From the NCBI GenBank assembly GCA_964345925.1, contig CAYFSP010000036.1, forward strand, positions 1 to 17,248: DNA of 17,248 nucleotides, in the 5' to 3' direction. The DNA comes from Miniphocaeibacter sp964345925. GTDB taxonomy: Bacteria; Bacillota; Clostridia; Tissierellales; Peptoniphilaceae. The position numbers were made by a program, and so were the translations under genes. Below the pieces are notes generated by a model, which was not told the DNA's origin, made no database searches, and saw only the letters and a list, made by a program, of their open reading frames with translations. Shown one piece after another: positions 1 to 7,279 of the stretch. Each line of letters opens with the position of its first letter. The stretch's first letter is position 1.

Positions 1-381
1 AATACAAATTTCGCAAATCCTGAAGGTATGGATATGGAAAATCATTATTCCTCTGCTAAGGATATGGCAAAAATTTTAGAATATTCTATTAAGAATAAGG
101 AATACAAAAAAATATTTACTACTGATAAATATACTTCTACTAAGACTTTGGATCATCCTAATGGTATAACATTTGGAAGCACTGTACTAGATGCTTTAAT
201 TGATATACCGGAAAAGGGTTTTGAAATTTTAGGCGGTAAATCTGGAACGACATATAATGCTGGTTTTTGTTGGGCTACTCTATCGGAGAAGAAAGGTAAG
301 GAATATATTGTAATTGTAATGGGTTCAGACAACGAAGAAGGTCGCTTAGAAGATACTTTACAGATTATGGAAAATATATAG
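1..381 (+). CDS. D-alanyl-D-alanine carboxypeptidase (peptidase S11), 3' end only
   Basis: This is the C-terminal part of a serine D-Ala-D-Ala carboxypeptidase (DacA/DacF, PBP5-like), which trims the terminal D-Ala from peptidoglycan stem peptides outside the membrane. The frame is open from base 1, so the gene begins upstream of the window. It starts TNFANPEGMD..HYSSAKDMA, matching the family block 'T-F-N-P-x-G-x..HYSTAxDLA'. The third active-site motif is GGKSGTT (about bases 232-252), a K-S-G version of the KTG box. The SxxK and SxN motifs lie outside the window. The protein ends soon after the KTG region (ILQIMENI-like tail), so the C-terminal beta-rich domain and membrane anchor of classical PBP5 appear to be absent or very short. 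The family is confident; the exact paralogue is not. Confidence 0.88.
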   Translation, partial: NTNFANPEGMDMENHYSSAKDMAKILEYSIKNKEYKKIFTTDKYTSTKTLDHPNGITFGSTVLDALIDIPEKGFEILGGKSGTTYNAGFCWATLSEKKGKEYIVIVMGSDNEEGRLEDTLQIMENI

Positions 382-392
382 TTTTAGTAATA

Positions 393-423
393 AATAGGAT
401 ATATCAATGGGATATGTCCTATT
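393..423 (+). terminator. Hairpin after the carboxypeptidase gene
   Basis: A 13-bp stem (393-405 with 411-423, one G-T pair) and 5-base loop lie 11 bases after the stop. The T-run that follows is poor (ATTATGTATT), so it is a weak terminator or a 3'-end stabiliser between convergent genes. Confidence 0.5.
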
Positions 424-434
424 ATTATGTATTA

Positions 435-465
435 AATAAAAAATAGCTAGAAAACTCTAGCTATT
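435..465 (-). terminator. Rho-independent terminator of mntP
   Basis: A perfect 10-bp stem (442-451 with 456-465) with loop AAAC is followed on the minus strand by a T-rich run TTTTTATTT. Its upstream arm overlaps the mntP stop codon at 464-466. Confidence 0.75.
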
Positions 466-1036
466 AAATAAACACCGTGTGTTCTAATAAAATATTTATT
501 CCTATTAAAATAAGTATTACTCCTCCTGCAATTTCTGAAATCTTTTGAAAATATGATCCTGATTTATGTCCAATATATACTGCAGCAAAGGAAAATAAAA
601 ATGTCGTTATTCCTATTACTACAGTTGGTAGAAATATTCCAGTACCATCTAAAGCAAGAGAAATGCCAACAGCTAATGCATCAATACTAGTTGCAACGGA
701 TAGTATTATCATTTCTTTTAAATTAATTGTAAATTCTTCACAGCCACAGTCACCATCTGAAGAACTTTGTAATGCATCATATAACATCTTTCCACCTAGT
801 ATAGCCAGTATTATAAATGCTATCCAGTGATCTATACTAACTATTAAATCTTTAAACTGAAATCCTAGTTTCCAACCTATTGCCGTCATTCCAGCTTGAA
901 ACCCTCCAAAGAACAGCCCTATTATCAAAGCAACCTTTAAAGAAAATTTTTTCAAGCTTAACCCTTTGCAAATTGCAACGGCAAAAGCGTCAGCAGAAAC
1001 TCCAACACCTAGTAAAAGTATTGCATAAAAACTCAT
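464..1036 (-). CDS. mntP: Manganese efflux pump MntP
   Basis: A 190-residue polytopic membrane protein of the MntP (YebN, DUF204) family, which exports Mn(II) to prevent manganese toxicity. The family's internal duplication is visible: the first half has GVSADAFAVAICKGL (Asp16) and the second half ATSIDALAVGISLAL (Asp119), the two Asp-Ala motifs of the transport path. About six hydrophobic segments span the chain. A cysteine-bearing loop (GDCGCEE, about residues 95-101) sits between the halves. I start it at 1036 rather than at an upstream ATG (1105), because AAGGGGAG lies just upstream of 1036 and the resulting 190 aa matches the family length; the extra 23 upstream residues are polar and atypical. 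The gene stands alone, with its own promoter and terminator. No yybP-ykoY manganese riboswitch is recognisable in the short leader. Confidence 0.93.
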   Translation of the reverse strand: MSFYAILLLGVGVSADAFAVAICKGLSLKKFSLKVALIIGLFFGGFQAGMTAIGWKLGFQFKDLIVSIDHWIAFIILAILGGKMLYDALQSSSDGDCGCEEFTINLKEMIILSVATSIDALAVGISLALDGTGIFLPTVVIGITTFLFSFAAVYIGHKSGSYFQKISEIAGGVILILIGINILLEHTVFI

Positions 1037-1076
1037 TATATCTCCCCTTAATATTTGATTTTGCAATCGTAAGGAA

Positions 1077-1105
1077 ATACTATCATCTTTAAAATCATTA
1101 GTCAA
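1077..1105 (-). promoter_or_regulatory. Predicted mntP promoter
   Basis: On the minus strand, -35 TTGACT (1100-1105), 17-base spacer, then -10 TAGTAT (1077-1082, 4 of 6 matches to consensus). Transcription would start about 30-40 bases before the chosen ATG. Confidence 0.5.
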
Positions 1106-1110
1106 TGATT
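1093..1110. promoter_or_regulatory. Palindrome overlapping the mntP -35, possible metal-regulator operator
   Basis: AATCATT-AGTC-AATGATT on the plus strand is a perfect 7-bp inverted repeat with 4-base centre. It covers the -35 box of mntP, and lies about 30 bases from the opposite promoter at 1139. Regulation of mntP-type genes by manganese sensors (MntR, DtxR family) is known; assigning this palindrome to such a regulator is inference. An outer 7-bp repeat, GTAAGGA (1069-1075) with TCCTTAC (about 1117-1123), encloses it. Confidence 0.4.
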
Positions 1111-1138
1111 ACATAATCCTTACAATAAGGTAAATTAG

Positions 1139-1168
1139 TTGATATTGCTATGAAATAAAGTATATAAT
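1139..1168 (+). promoter_or_regulatory. Promoter of the CWB2/NodB lipoprotein gene
   Basis: TTGATA (1139-1144), 18-base spacer, TATAAT (1163-1168). This near-consensus sigma-A-type promoter lies about 20 bases before the start at 1190. Confidence 0.65.
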
Positions 1169-1189
1169 TAATAGCTGATGGAGGTTATT

Positions 1190-3001
1190 ATGAAAAATAG
1201 ATTAAAAAAATTTTTATTTGTAACATTCTTAGGAACGACAGTGATACTTAATTCCTGTAATACTAAAAGCAAAACATCTGATGTTAAAGCGACTAGGTCT
1301 ACAGAAAATAATATAAAAAACAATGAAATAATGGAAGAATATAGTACTAAAATAGATAGGGTAAGTGGTAAGAACAGATATATTACATCTATAAATTTAT
1401 CAAAGAAAAATTTTAACAAGGCAAGTAATATTATCATTACCAGTGGAGAAGATTTCCCCGATGCAATTTCCAGTGGCTCGTTGTCTCAAGTTCTAAATGC
1501 ACCAATAATTTTAGTGGATAAGGATATTACAACACAAGAGATAAAAGATGAAATTAAAAGATTAGAGCCTAAAAAAATATATATTGTTGGTGGAGAAAGT
1601 AAGGTTAGCGATGAATATATTAATTCGTTAAATATTGATTTTAAGAGAATATCAGGAAGTGACCGATATGAAACGAGTAAAGAAGTTTTAAAGGAATATG
1701 AGAAAATAAATAAAACCAATGCAGATAAAATAATTATTGCAGGTGGAGAAAATTATCCTGATGCTTTAACTGCAAGTTCATTATCAAAAGAGCTTCATAT
1801 GCCAATGTTACTAGTAAACGGCAGCAATAATGAAGAATATATAGAAAAGGCAAAGTATGGTGTAGGATCTTTAAACTCTTTAGGTATAGACGATTTTTCA
1901 GGAAAGTTACTTTATGGAGCAAACCGATATGAAACTTCAGTAGCAGTAGCAAAATTTTTAAATATGTCCCATAATGAAATAATTGTAAGTAGTGGGTTAA
2001 ACTATCCTGATTCACTTGTTTCGTCATCAATGGGTAAACCAATTATACTGGTAGATGATAAGGGATTTACTAGAGATGCTATAAAATATATAGGAGAAAT
2101 ATCACCAGAAAAAGTAATGTTCATAGGTGGAGAAAATTTATTGCCCATATATTTAGAAGATCAAATTATTGGTGGAATAGATAAAAATTTTGAGAGTGCA
2201 AAATTACCAACTCCTATGAAATCCAACGAAAAAGGTCAAGTAATGATACTTACATACCATGATGTTGGAGAAGAGGAAAAAAGGTATCAGAGAACACCTG
2301 AAGGATTGAAATATGATTTCTTAACCCTTTATAAAAAAGGATATTTACCTATTTCTATTAAGGATTATATGAGTGGAAATATTAATATTCCTAAAGGGTA
2401 CACTCCTTATGTTATAACTTTTGATGATGGAAATCAGAATAAATTCAATATTTTACCAAATGGAGAAATTGATCCAGATAGTTCCTATGCATTATTAAAG
2501 GAAGTAGAGACTAAATTAGAGGAATTTAATCCTTATGCAACATTTTTTATAAATGGAGAAATACCTTTTAGACAAGAGGAGTATGTAGAATATAAATTTA
2601 AACTTATGATTGAAAGCGGTATGGATATTGGAAATCATACAATGAATCATATTGACTTAAAGAAGGAACCAGAAAAAATAGAGGAAGAAATAGGTTCTCA
2701 GAAGATAAACTTGGAGAAATATACACCAGAAGGGTATGAGGTTAATACATTGGCAGTTCCTTTTAGTGTAACCTTTTCAGGAGAGGAATATAATAGGGTT
2801 TTAAAAGGTAATTATAATGGAGTAGAATACAATAATATTGCAGTTGGAATTGGAGGGTGGAAACCCGATCAGTACCCAAATACATCGCAGTATAAATTAT
2901 TGCCAAGAATACCAGGAACGAGAATTGATGTTGATGGATATGGAATATATGACTTTGTAGAATATTTTGATAATAATCCAAATGAAAGATATGTAAAATA
3001 A
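1190..3001 (+). CDS. Lipoprotein with CWB2 cell-wall-binding repeats and a NodB polysaccharide deacetylase domain
   Basis: A 603-residue exported protein. The start at 1190 is chosen because GGAGG (1180-1184) sits 5 bases upstream; the alternative ATG at 1178 overlaps that RBS. Residues 1-23 form a lipoprotein signal peptide with lipobox LNSC (lipidated Cys23). Residues 57-330 hold three cell-wall-binding repeat 2 (CWB2, PF04122) units, with the hallmarks RxSGxxRYxTS, GxxFPDAxSxGSLS and YIVGGExxVS; the second unit is degenerate and lacks its GG core, and the third starts at YGANRYETS (242-250). Residues about 350-530 are a NodB/CE4 deacetylase domain: TYHDVG (355-360), metal/catalytic TFDDG (410-414), HTMNH (483-487) and VPFS (523-526). 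CE4 enzymes remove N-acetyl groups from peptidoglycan or other amino-sugar polymers. Predicted location is the outer membrane face or cell wall. A lipid anchor combined with CWB2 repeats is unusual, since CWB2 proteins are normally held non-covalently in the wall. Confidence 0.88.
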   Translation: MKNRLKKFLFVTFLGTTVILNSCNTKSKTSDVKATRSTENNIKNNEIMEEYSTKIDRVSGKNRYITSINLSKKNFNKASNIIITSGEDFPDAISSGSLSQVLNAPIILVDKDITTQEIKDEIKRLEPKKIYIVGGESKVSDEYINSLNIDFKRISGSDRYETSKEVLKEYEKINKTNADKIIIAGGENYPDALTASSLSKELHMPMLLVNGSNNEEYIEKAKYGVGSLNSLGIDDFSGKLLYGANRYETSVAVAKFLNMSHNEIIVSSGLNYPDSLVSSSMGKPIILVDDKGFTRDAIKYIGEISPEKVMFIGGENLLPIYLEDQIIGGIDKNFESAKLPTPMKSNEKGQVMILTYHDVGEEEKRYQRTPEGLKYDFLTLYKKGYLPISIKDYMSGNINIPKGYTPYVITFDDGNQNKFNILPNGEIDPDSSYALLKEVETKLEEFNPYATFFINGEIPFRQEEYVEYKFKLMIESGMDIGNHTMNHIDLKKEPEKIEEEIGSQKINLEKYTPEGYEVNTLAVPFSVTFSGEEYNRVLKGNYNGVEYNNIAVGIGGWKPDQYPNTSQYKLLPRIPGTRIDVDGYGIYDFVEYFDNNPNERYVK

Positions 3002-3015
3002 TTGTTAGATATTTG

Positions 3016-3050
3016 AAAAGAGTAAAAATAGAACTTTACTCTTTTTTTAT
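3016..3050 (+). terminator. Rho-independent terminator
   Basis: An 11-bp stem (3016-3026 with 3035-3045) with 8-base loop is followed by a T-run at 3042-3048, 14 bases after the deacetylase stop codon. Confidence 0.8.
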
Positions 3051-3116
3051 TTTATAGGAAAAGTTACAAAATTATTAAGCTTTTAAAAAGATATTTTATT
3101 CTAATACTATACAAGG

Positions 3117-3122
3117 TATAAT
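3117..3122 (+). promoter_or_regulatory. -10 box for the small lipoprotein gene
   Basis: Perfect TATAAT, 18 bases before the start at 3141. The -35 region about 17 bases upstream (TTTTAT, 3094-3099) is poor, so only the -10 is well supported. Confidence 0.45.
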
Positions 3123-3140
3123 ATTAGTGAGGTGAAAGTG

Positions 3141-3689
3141 ATGAAGAAAATTAAAATTTTAGGAATAATAACTTTATTATCCATTGTACTTGTGTCATGT
3201 AATGAAAAAGAAGAGTCTATGATGAGTAAAAGGGATACTAGTCGTAAAGTAGAAGAAACGATGGCTATAGAAAATGATTTAAAAGATAATATGATTAATG
3301 AAAGATTGAAAGAAGACGATATAGAGGATCTGTATGATTTACTAGATGATACAGGGGAAATTAAAGACAGAGATTTAAATAATGAATATGAGCTAGTAGA
3401 ACTGGCAGAAGACTGGGTAACAGAGCTGGCAGAGATGAATATAAGCAATGAAGAAATTGCTAAATATACAAATGAGTGGTTAAAAACAGAAAATATAAAG
3501 GTTTCAAGATTCAAAGAAGTTTTTCCTAAATTAAATGATTATGCATTAGGACTGATTAGAAAAGATCCTAAAACCTTAGAACTATATAAAAATTCAGATG
3601 ATGATAGAGATGAATTGTTAGATGATTTAACAATTGATGAGAATAGTTGGACTGAAATATTCAATGCAATAAATGCAACAATAAAATAG
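3141..3689 (+). CDS. Small acidic lipoprotein of unknown function
   Basis: A 182-residue predicted lipoprotein that I do not recognise. The start at 3141 is preferred over an in-frame GTG at 3132 because GAGGTG (3129-3134) is the RBS, 6 bases before this ATG. MKKIKILGIITLLSIVLVSC is a typical lipoprotein signal with lipobox LVSC (Cys20). The mature chain is rich in Asp and Glu (for example DDIEDLYDLLDD and DDDRDELLDDLTIDE), with few aromatics and predicted mostly helical; no enzymatic motif or repeat is seen. It has its own -10 box and a strong terminator, so it is probably monocistronic. Its position directly after another lipoprotein gene suggests a cell-surface role, but the sequence gives no function. 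Confidence 0.75.
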   Translation: MKKIKILGIITLLSIVLVSCNEKEESMMSKRDTSRKVEETMAIENDLKDNMINERLKEDDIEDLYDLLDDTGEIKDRDLNNEYELVELAEDWVTELAEMNISNEEIAKYTNEWLKTENIKVSRFKEVFPKLNDYALGLIRKDPKTLELYKNSDDDRDELLDDLTIDENSWTEIFNAINATIK

Positions 3690-3698
3690 CTTTAAATT

Positions 3699-3730
3699 AA
3701 AACCTAAAATATTAATATTTTAGGTTTTTT
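3699..3730 (+). terminator. Rho-independent terminator
   Basis: A perfect 30-base palindrome (3699-3728; 13-15 bp stem) merges into TTTTTT (3725-3730), 9 bases after the small lipoprotein stop. Confidence 0.8.
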
Positions 3731-3751
3731 CAATAAAAAAATTAAATTAGT

Positions 3752-3757
3752 ATATAA
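3752..3757 (+). promoter_or_regulatory. -10 box for the patatin-like gene
   Basis: TATAAT lies 33 bases before the start at 3791. The -35 hexamer at 17-base spacing is TTCAAT (3729-3734), which abuts the previous terminator; it is a weak match. Confidence 0.4.
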
Positions 3758-3790
3758 TATACTTTAAGATATAGATTATGGAGTGGAAAA

Positions 3791-4636
3791 ATGATAGGAA
3801 TAATTGATGTAGGCGGAGGTATGAAGGCGGTTTATAGTGCTGGAATCTTAGATTATTGTTTGGACAATAAAATTTATTTTGATTATGCTTTAGGTGTTTC
3901 AGCAGGAAGTGGTAATTTAGGCACATATACTGCAAGGCAAAGGGGTAGAAATTATATTTTTTATACGGATTACACATTTAGAAAAGAATATATGTCAGCA
4001 ATTAATTTTTTTAGAAAGGGAGAGTACTGTGATTTAGATTATCCCTATTCGGTTTTATCCAATGAAGATGGTGAAAGTCCGCTGGATTATGATAGATTGA
4101 TGAATTCTTCTACTAATTTAAATGTTGTTGCAACTGATGCAGAAACTGGTAAACCGGTTTATATAAATAGAAGTGAAATGAAGAGAAATGACTACTGGAT
4201 ATTTAAAGCTTCCAGTTCAATTCCCGTAGTCAGCAAACCATTTGAAAGAGATGGAAAAAGATACTATGATGGTGGAATAGCGGATCCTATTCCAATAAAA
4301 AAAGCGTTGGAAGATGGTTGTGAAAAAGTTGTAGTAGTATTATCAAGACCTAAGAACTTTAGAAAAAAATTAAGGAAATCAGATAAATTTTCTAAATTTA
4401 TAATTAGGAAATATCCAAAAACAATAGAAGCAATTTATAGTAGGGCAAGTAGATATAATGAGGTATTAGAAGAATTGCTAAAAGATGAGAATATAAGGGA
4501 AAATGTACTAGTACTAGGGCCAGAAGATAACTTTGGAATAGATACTCTATCTAAAAATAAAGAAGCTTTGGAGAAAATATATAAAATGGGTTATGAGGAC
4601 GGTGTATTGGTAAAGGAATTTTTAGGTTATAGATAA
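3791..4636 (+). CDS. Patatin-like phospholipase
   Basis: A 281-residue protein of the bacterial patatin family (RssA/YlfP-like), lipid acyl hydrolases that use a Ser-Asp dyad. Visible motifs in order: oxyanion-hole glycine block DVGGGMKAVYSAG (residues 6-18), nucleophile elbow GVSAGS (35-40, Ser37), and the DGG motif YYDGGIADPIP (158-168, Asp160). The N-terminus starts right at the first beta strand with no signal peptide, so the enzyme is probably cytoplasmic or membrane-peripheral. The C-terminal 110 residues are basic, then acidic and helical, as in relatives with a short lid region. GGAGTGG (3779-3785) is the RBS, 5 bases before ATG. It has its own -10 box and terminator. Substrate cannot be read from sequence. 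Confidence 0.88.
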   Translation: MIGIIDVGGGMKAVYSAGILDYCLDNKIYFDYALGVSAGSGNLGTYTARQRGRNYIFYTDYTFRKEYMSAINFFRKGEYCDLDYPYSVLSNEDGESPLDYDRLMNSSTNLNVVATDAETGKPVYINRSEMKRNDYWIFKASSSIPVVSKPFERDGKRYYDGGIADPIPIKKALEDGCEKVVVVLSRPKNFRKKLRKSDKFSKFIIRKYPKTIEAIYSRASRYNEVLEELLKDENIRENVLVLGPEDNFGIDTLSKNKEALEKIYKMGYEDGVLVKEFLGYR

Positions 4637-4652
4637 ATCTATAAAGTTTTTT
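4627..4652 (+). terminator. Terminator overlapping the patatin stop codon
   Basis: TTATAGAT (4627-4634) pairs with ATCTATAA (4637-4644), followed by TTTTTT (4647-4652). The stem is AT-rich and the loop very tight, so strength is uncertain. Confidence 0.5.
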
Positions 4653-4753
4653 ACTTGGAATTACCGCTATTGTTTTAACTCCTTAATAAATAAACTCTAC
4701 TATAGAAAAAGAATAATTGAATTTAAAGATATAGTAAATGGAAGGTATAGTAA

Positions 4754-5213
4754 TTGATATACATTAAATCGGTTTATTTTGAAGAAGATATAGAAGATAA
4801 ATCTAGCTATGAATTTAAAATTCCATCAATAAAAGAATTTATAAATAATGGAAAAGAATTGAAATTTGATAGGGATATTACTTTTTTTGTTGGTGAAAAT
4901 GGAATAGGAAAATCTACATTATTAGAAAGTATTGCAGTAGCCTACGGATTTAATCCAGAAGGGGGATCTAAAAATTTTAATTTTTCAACTAAGGATACAC
5001 ATTCAAAATTATTTGAACATATGATAATAAATAAAGCTCCTTATAAATCCAAAGATGGATTTTTTATAGATCGGAAAGTTTTTATAATGTAGCAACGAAT
5101 ATAGACGAATTGGGTTTATATGATAGCTATGGCAATGAGTCATTACATAATAAGTCTCATGGAGAAGCATTTTTGTCCTTAATAGAAAATAGGTTTTTTG
5201 GAAATGGACTCTA
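4754..5213 (+). pseudogene. AAA-family ATPase (COG3910-like), frameshifted and cut by a gap
   Basis: The 5' part of a predicted ATPase with an SMC/ABC-like head. It starts at TTG 4754 with RBS GGAAGG (4740-4745). Residues 47-55 are the Walker A motif GENGIGKST, followed by LLESIAVAYGFNPEGGSKNFNFSTKDTHS, a block typical of stand-alone COG3910 ATPases. The frame stops at TAG 5090-5092, but the family's expected continuation (SESFYNVATNIDELG) runs in the next frame from about 5070, up to SHGEAFLSLIENRFFGNGLY at the gap. Restoring one base near 5069 joins both parts into one protein, so one base is missing. This may be a true inactivating mutation or a sequencing error close to a contig end. Walker B and the C-terminus lie in the gap. 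No partner gene is visible, so its biological role cannot be inferred. Confidence 0.75.
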
Positions 5214-5313
5214 NNNNNNNNNNNNNNNNNNNNNNNNNNNNNNNNNNNNNNNNNNNNNNNNNNNNNNNNNNNNNNNNNNNNNNNNNNNNNNNNNNNNNNN
5301 NNNNNNNNNNNNN
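5214..5313. other. Assembly gap, 100 N
   Basis: Exactly 100 N, the conventional filler for a gap of unknown length. It removes the 3' end of the ATPase and the 3' end of the convergent acetyltransferase, and could hide further genes. Confidence 0.98.
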
Positions 5314-5696
5314 TCTACATATCCGAATTCTGGTAAATATGTATTATTTCCTACAGATATAATAAATTCATAACCTAAATTTGTAGCAATTAAATGACCT
5401 TTCTCAAGCAAAGCTTTTCCCACTCCTTGGTTTCGGAAGTCTGGATGTACAACCAATGGACCTAAATTCAATATTACTTCATCTTTAACCATAGCTTTAG
5501 TAAAAAGAATATAACCTATTATCCTATTATCTTTTTCTGCTACTAAGGATAATTCAGGTACAAAGCTACAGCTTTTTCTTAATCGTTCAACTAATTTGTC
5601 ATCATCTCCATGTTTAAATGGTGCATCTTTAAGAGATAAGGTGACTAAATTATATACTTCATTATAATCTTTACTTTCTTCTTGTCTTAAAATCAA
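5314..5696 (-). CDS. GNAT N-acetyltransferase (YhbS-like), C-terminus lost in gap
   Basis: The first 127 residues of a GNAT-family acetyltransferase of the YhbS type (COG3153), which transfers acetyl from acetyl-CoA to an amine of unknown identity. Motif A, the CoA pyrophosphate loop, is VHPDFRNQGVGKAL (83-96; Q-x-x-G-x-G/A pattern). The downstream GYEFIISVGNNTYLPEFGY block corresponds to the family's 'vvvlGhpeYYprFGF' segment. The start is TTG at 5694-5696, chosen because GGAGG (5706-5710) precedes it and no in-frame ATG lies nearby. Full relatives are about 170 residues, so about 40 are missing in the gap. It is transcribed divergently from pyrC. Confidence 0.82.
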
Positions 5697-5727
5697 AATT
5701 CACTTCCTCCACATAAAATCATATGAC

Positions 5728-5746
5728 TTAGCATAAAATATGCTAA
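5728..5746. repeat. 19-bp palindrome in the GNAT leader
   Basis: TTAGCATA-AAA-TATGCTAA is a perfect 8-bp inverted repeat with 3-base spacer, 31 bases upstream of the GNAT start. It is flanked by a second pair, ATGACTTA (5723-5730) and TAAGTCAT (5775-5782). A regulator site or mRNA leader hairpin is possible. The 203-base stretch 5697-5899 otherwise holds only AT-rich sequence and no ORF. Confidence 0.4.
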
Positions 5747-5899
5747 AATATCCAACAATTACCATAAAATACCTTAAGTCATCAGACTATTTTTATAGAA
5801 TAACATAATTTCATAAATTACAATACTTATATATATTATATATAAAAAAACAATAAATTCATGATAAAATATAAAAAGAATAGTTAAAAGGAGAAAATT

Positions 5900-7180
5900 A
5901 TGTTATTAATAAAGAATGGTCGCTTAGTAGATCCTAAATCTCAAAGGGATGAAGTTATAGATATTATTATAGATGAAGATATTGTTAAAGAGATTGGACA
6001 TTTTGATGAATCCAAAGAATATGAAGAAATTATAGATGCTAAAGGAAAGATTATAGCACCAGGACTTATTGATGTACATGTACATTTTCGTGATCCTGGT
6101 TTAACTTATAAGGAAGATCTATTTACAGGTTCAGAGGCAGCTGCAAAAGGTGGTTTTACTACTGTTATTTGTATGGCAAATACAAATCCTGTAATAGATA
6201 ATGAGAACACGTTAAAAGAATTTTTGGATAAAGCCAATAAATGTAAAATAAATGTAAAGACTGTAGCAACTATAACAAAGGGACTAAGGGGTAAGAAGAT
6301 AGTTGATATGGATAAACTTTTAGACTTAGGTGCTGTAGGCTTTAGTGATGATGGAATCCCTATTATGGATACTGCATTATTATATGAAGCTATGAAAAAA
6401 GCTAAGGAACTAGATGTACCTTTGAGTATGCATGAAGAGGATCCAGCATTAATAGGATTTCCTGGGATAAATGAAGGCATTGTTACTAAAAAACTGGGAA
6501 TAAAGGGAGCACCAAGGGTTTCGGAGAGTTCCATGGTCGCTAGAGATTCTATGCTTGCATTAGATATAGGTGCTAAAATTCATATGCAACATTTAAGCAC
6601 TAAGGAATCGGTTGAAGTAATTAGATTTATAAAATCGTTAGGAGCAAATGTAACATCGGAAGTAACGCCGCAACATATTTCTCTAACTGACGAAATAATT
6701 TTGGAAAAAGGTACATTGGGGAAATTAAACCCTCCACTTAGAACGAAAGATGATCAAAAATCTATAATAGAAGGGTTAAAAGATGGAACTATAGACATGA
6801 TAGTAACAGATCATGCCCCTCATAGCTGTAAGGAAAAATCGCTAGATATTACGAAAGCACCAAGTGGTTTAACAGGTTTAGAAACATCTCTTTCCGTTTG
6901 TGTAACATATTTAGTAAGGGAAAAACATTTATCATTGATGGAATTAATTGAGAAAATGACAATTAATCCAGCAAGATTATATAAACTTGACTCAGGTTAT
7001 ATAGAGGAAGGCAAGAAAGCGGATATAGTTATATTTGATGAAAATGATTCTTGGATAGTAAAGGATTTTAAATCTAAATCCAGTAATTCTCCATATATTG
7101 GAGAAAAACTTTTTGGAAAAATAAACTATACTATTTGTAATGGAAAAATAGTATATAGAGATGATGAAAACAGACTTTAG
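5900..7180 (+). CDS. pyrC: Dihydroorotase
   Basis: A 426-residue class I dihydroorotase, the zinc amidohydrolase that cyclises N-carbamoyl-L-aspartate to dihydroorotate, the third step of de novo pyrimidine synthesis, in the cytoplasm. Metal and substrate residues are visible in order: HVHFRDPG (60-67; His60, His62, Arg64), ANTNPV (93-98), SDDG (149-152), His178 in SMHEED, His231 in MQHLS, and the catalytic Asp304 in TDHAPHS. Length and the C-terminal KADIVIFDEN block fit the family. RBS AAAAGGAG lies about 8 bases before the ATG. The gene is alone: no pyrB, pyrD, carAB or PyrR binding element is seen, so the rest of the pathway must be elsewhere. Dihydropyrimidinase and allantoinase are less likely, because the HFRDPG and DHAPHS blocks are dihydroorotase-specific. 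Confidence 0.93.
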   Translation: MLLIKNGRLVDPKSQRDEVIDIIIDEDIVKEIGHFDESKEYEEIIDAKGKIIAPGLIDVHVHFRDPGLTYKEDLFTGSEAAAKGGFTTVICMANTNPVIDNENTLKEFLDKANKCKINVKTVATITKGLRGKKIVDMDKLLDLGAVGFSDDGIPIMDTALLYEAMKKAKELDVPLSMHEEDPALIGFPGINEGIVTKKLGIKGAPRVSESSMVARDSMLALDIGAKIHMQHLSTKESVEVIRFIKSLGANVTSEVTPQHISLTDEIILEKGTLGKLNPPLRTKDDQKSIIEGLKDGTIDMIVTDHAPHSCKEKSLDITKAPSGLTGLETSLSVCVTYLVREKHLSLMELIEKMTINPARLYKLDSGYIEEGKKADIVIFDENDSWIVKDFKSKSSNSPYIGEKLFGKINYTICNGKIVYRDDENRL

Positions 7181-7202
7181 AAATTTCTAGAGTCTGTTTT
7201 TT
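7167..7202 (+). terminator. Rho-independent terminator of pyrC
   Basis: Outer arms 7167-7176 and 7191-7200 pair over 10 bp, enclosing the palindrome TAGAAATTTCTA (7178-7189), and end in TTTTTT. The hairpin contains the pyrC stop codon. Confidence 0.82.
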
Positions 7203-7279
7203 ATGGTAATTTATATGAGATATGAATAAATAAAAGATTAGTCTAAAATAATAGAAATTTACAAGAAATGCAGACAATA

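Noticed and set aside
880..1092. Plus-strand open frame over the mntP region
   Set aside because: It is antisense to the clear MntP coding sequence, has no RBS and has a composition typical of a shadow frame.
1037..1110. yybP-ykoY manganese riboswitch before mntP, suggested by AAGGGGAG
   Set aside because: The GGGGAG string is the ribosome binding site directly before the start, and the leader is too short for the aptamer.
3107..3514. Minus-strand open frame rich in Ser and Leu, 135 codons
   Set aside because: It is antisense to the lipoprotein gene; the Ser/Leu richness mirrors the Asp/Glu/Lys codons of that gene.
4754..5696. ATPase plus acetyltransferase as a two-gene defence or toxin system
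   Set aside because: The genes converge across a gap of unknown size, the ATPase belongs to a housekeeping-like family, and the GNAT resembles YhbS rather than a toxin of a TacT/AtaT pair.
6106..6534. Minus-strand open frame of 142 codons inside pyrC
   Set aside because: It is a shadow of the dihydroorotase, with no RBS or family resemblance.
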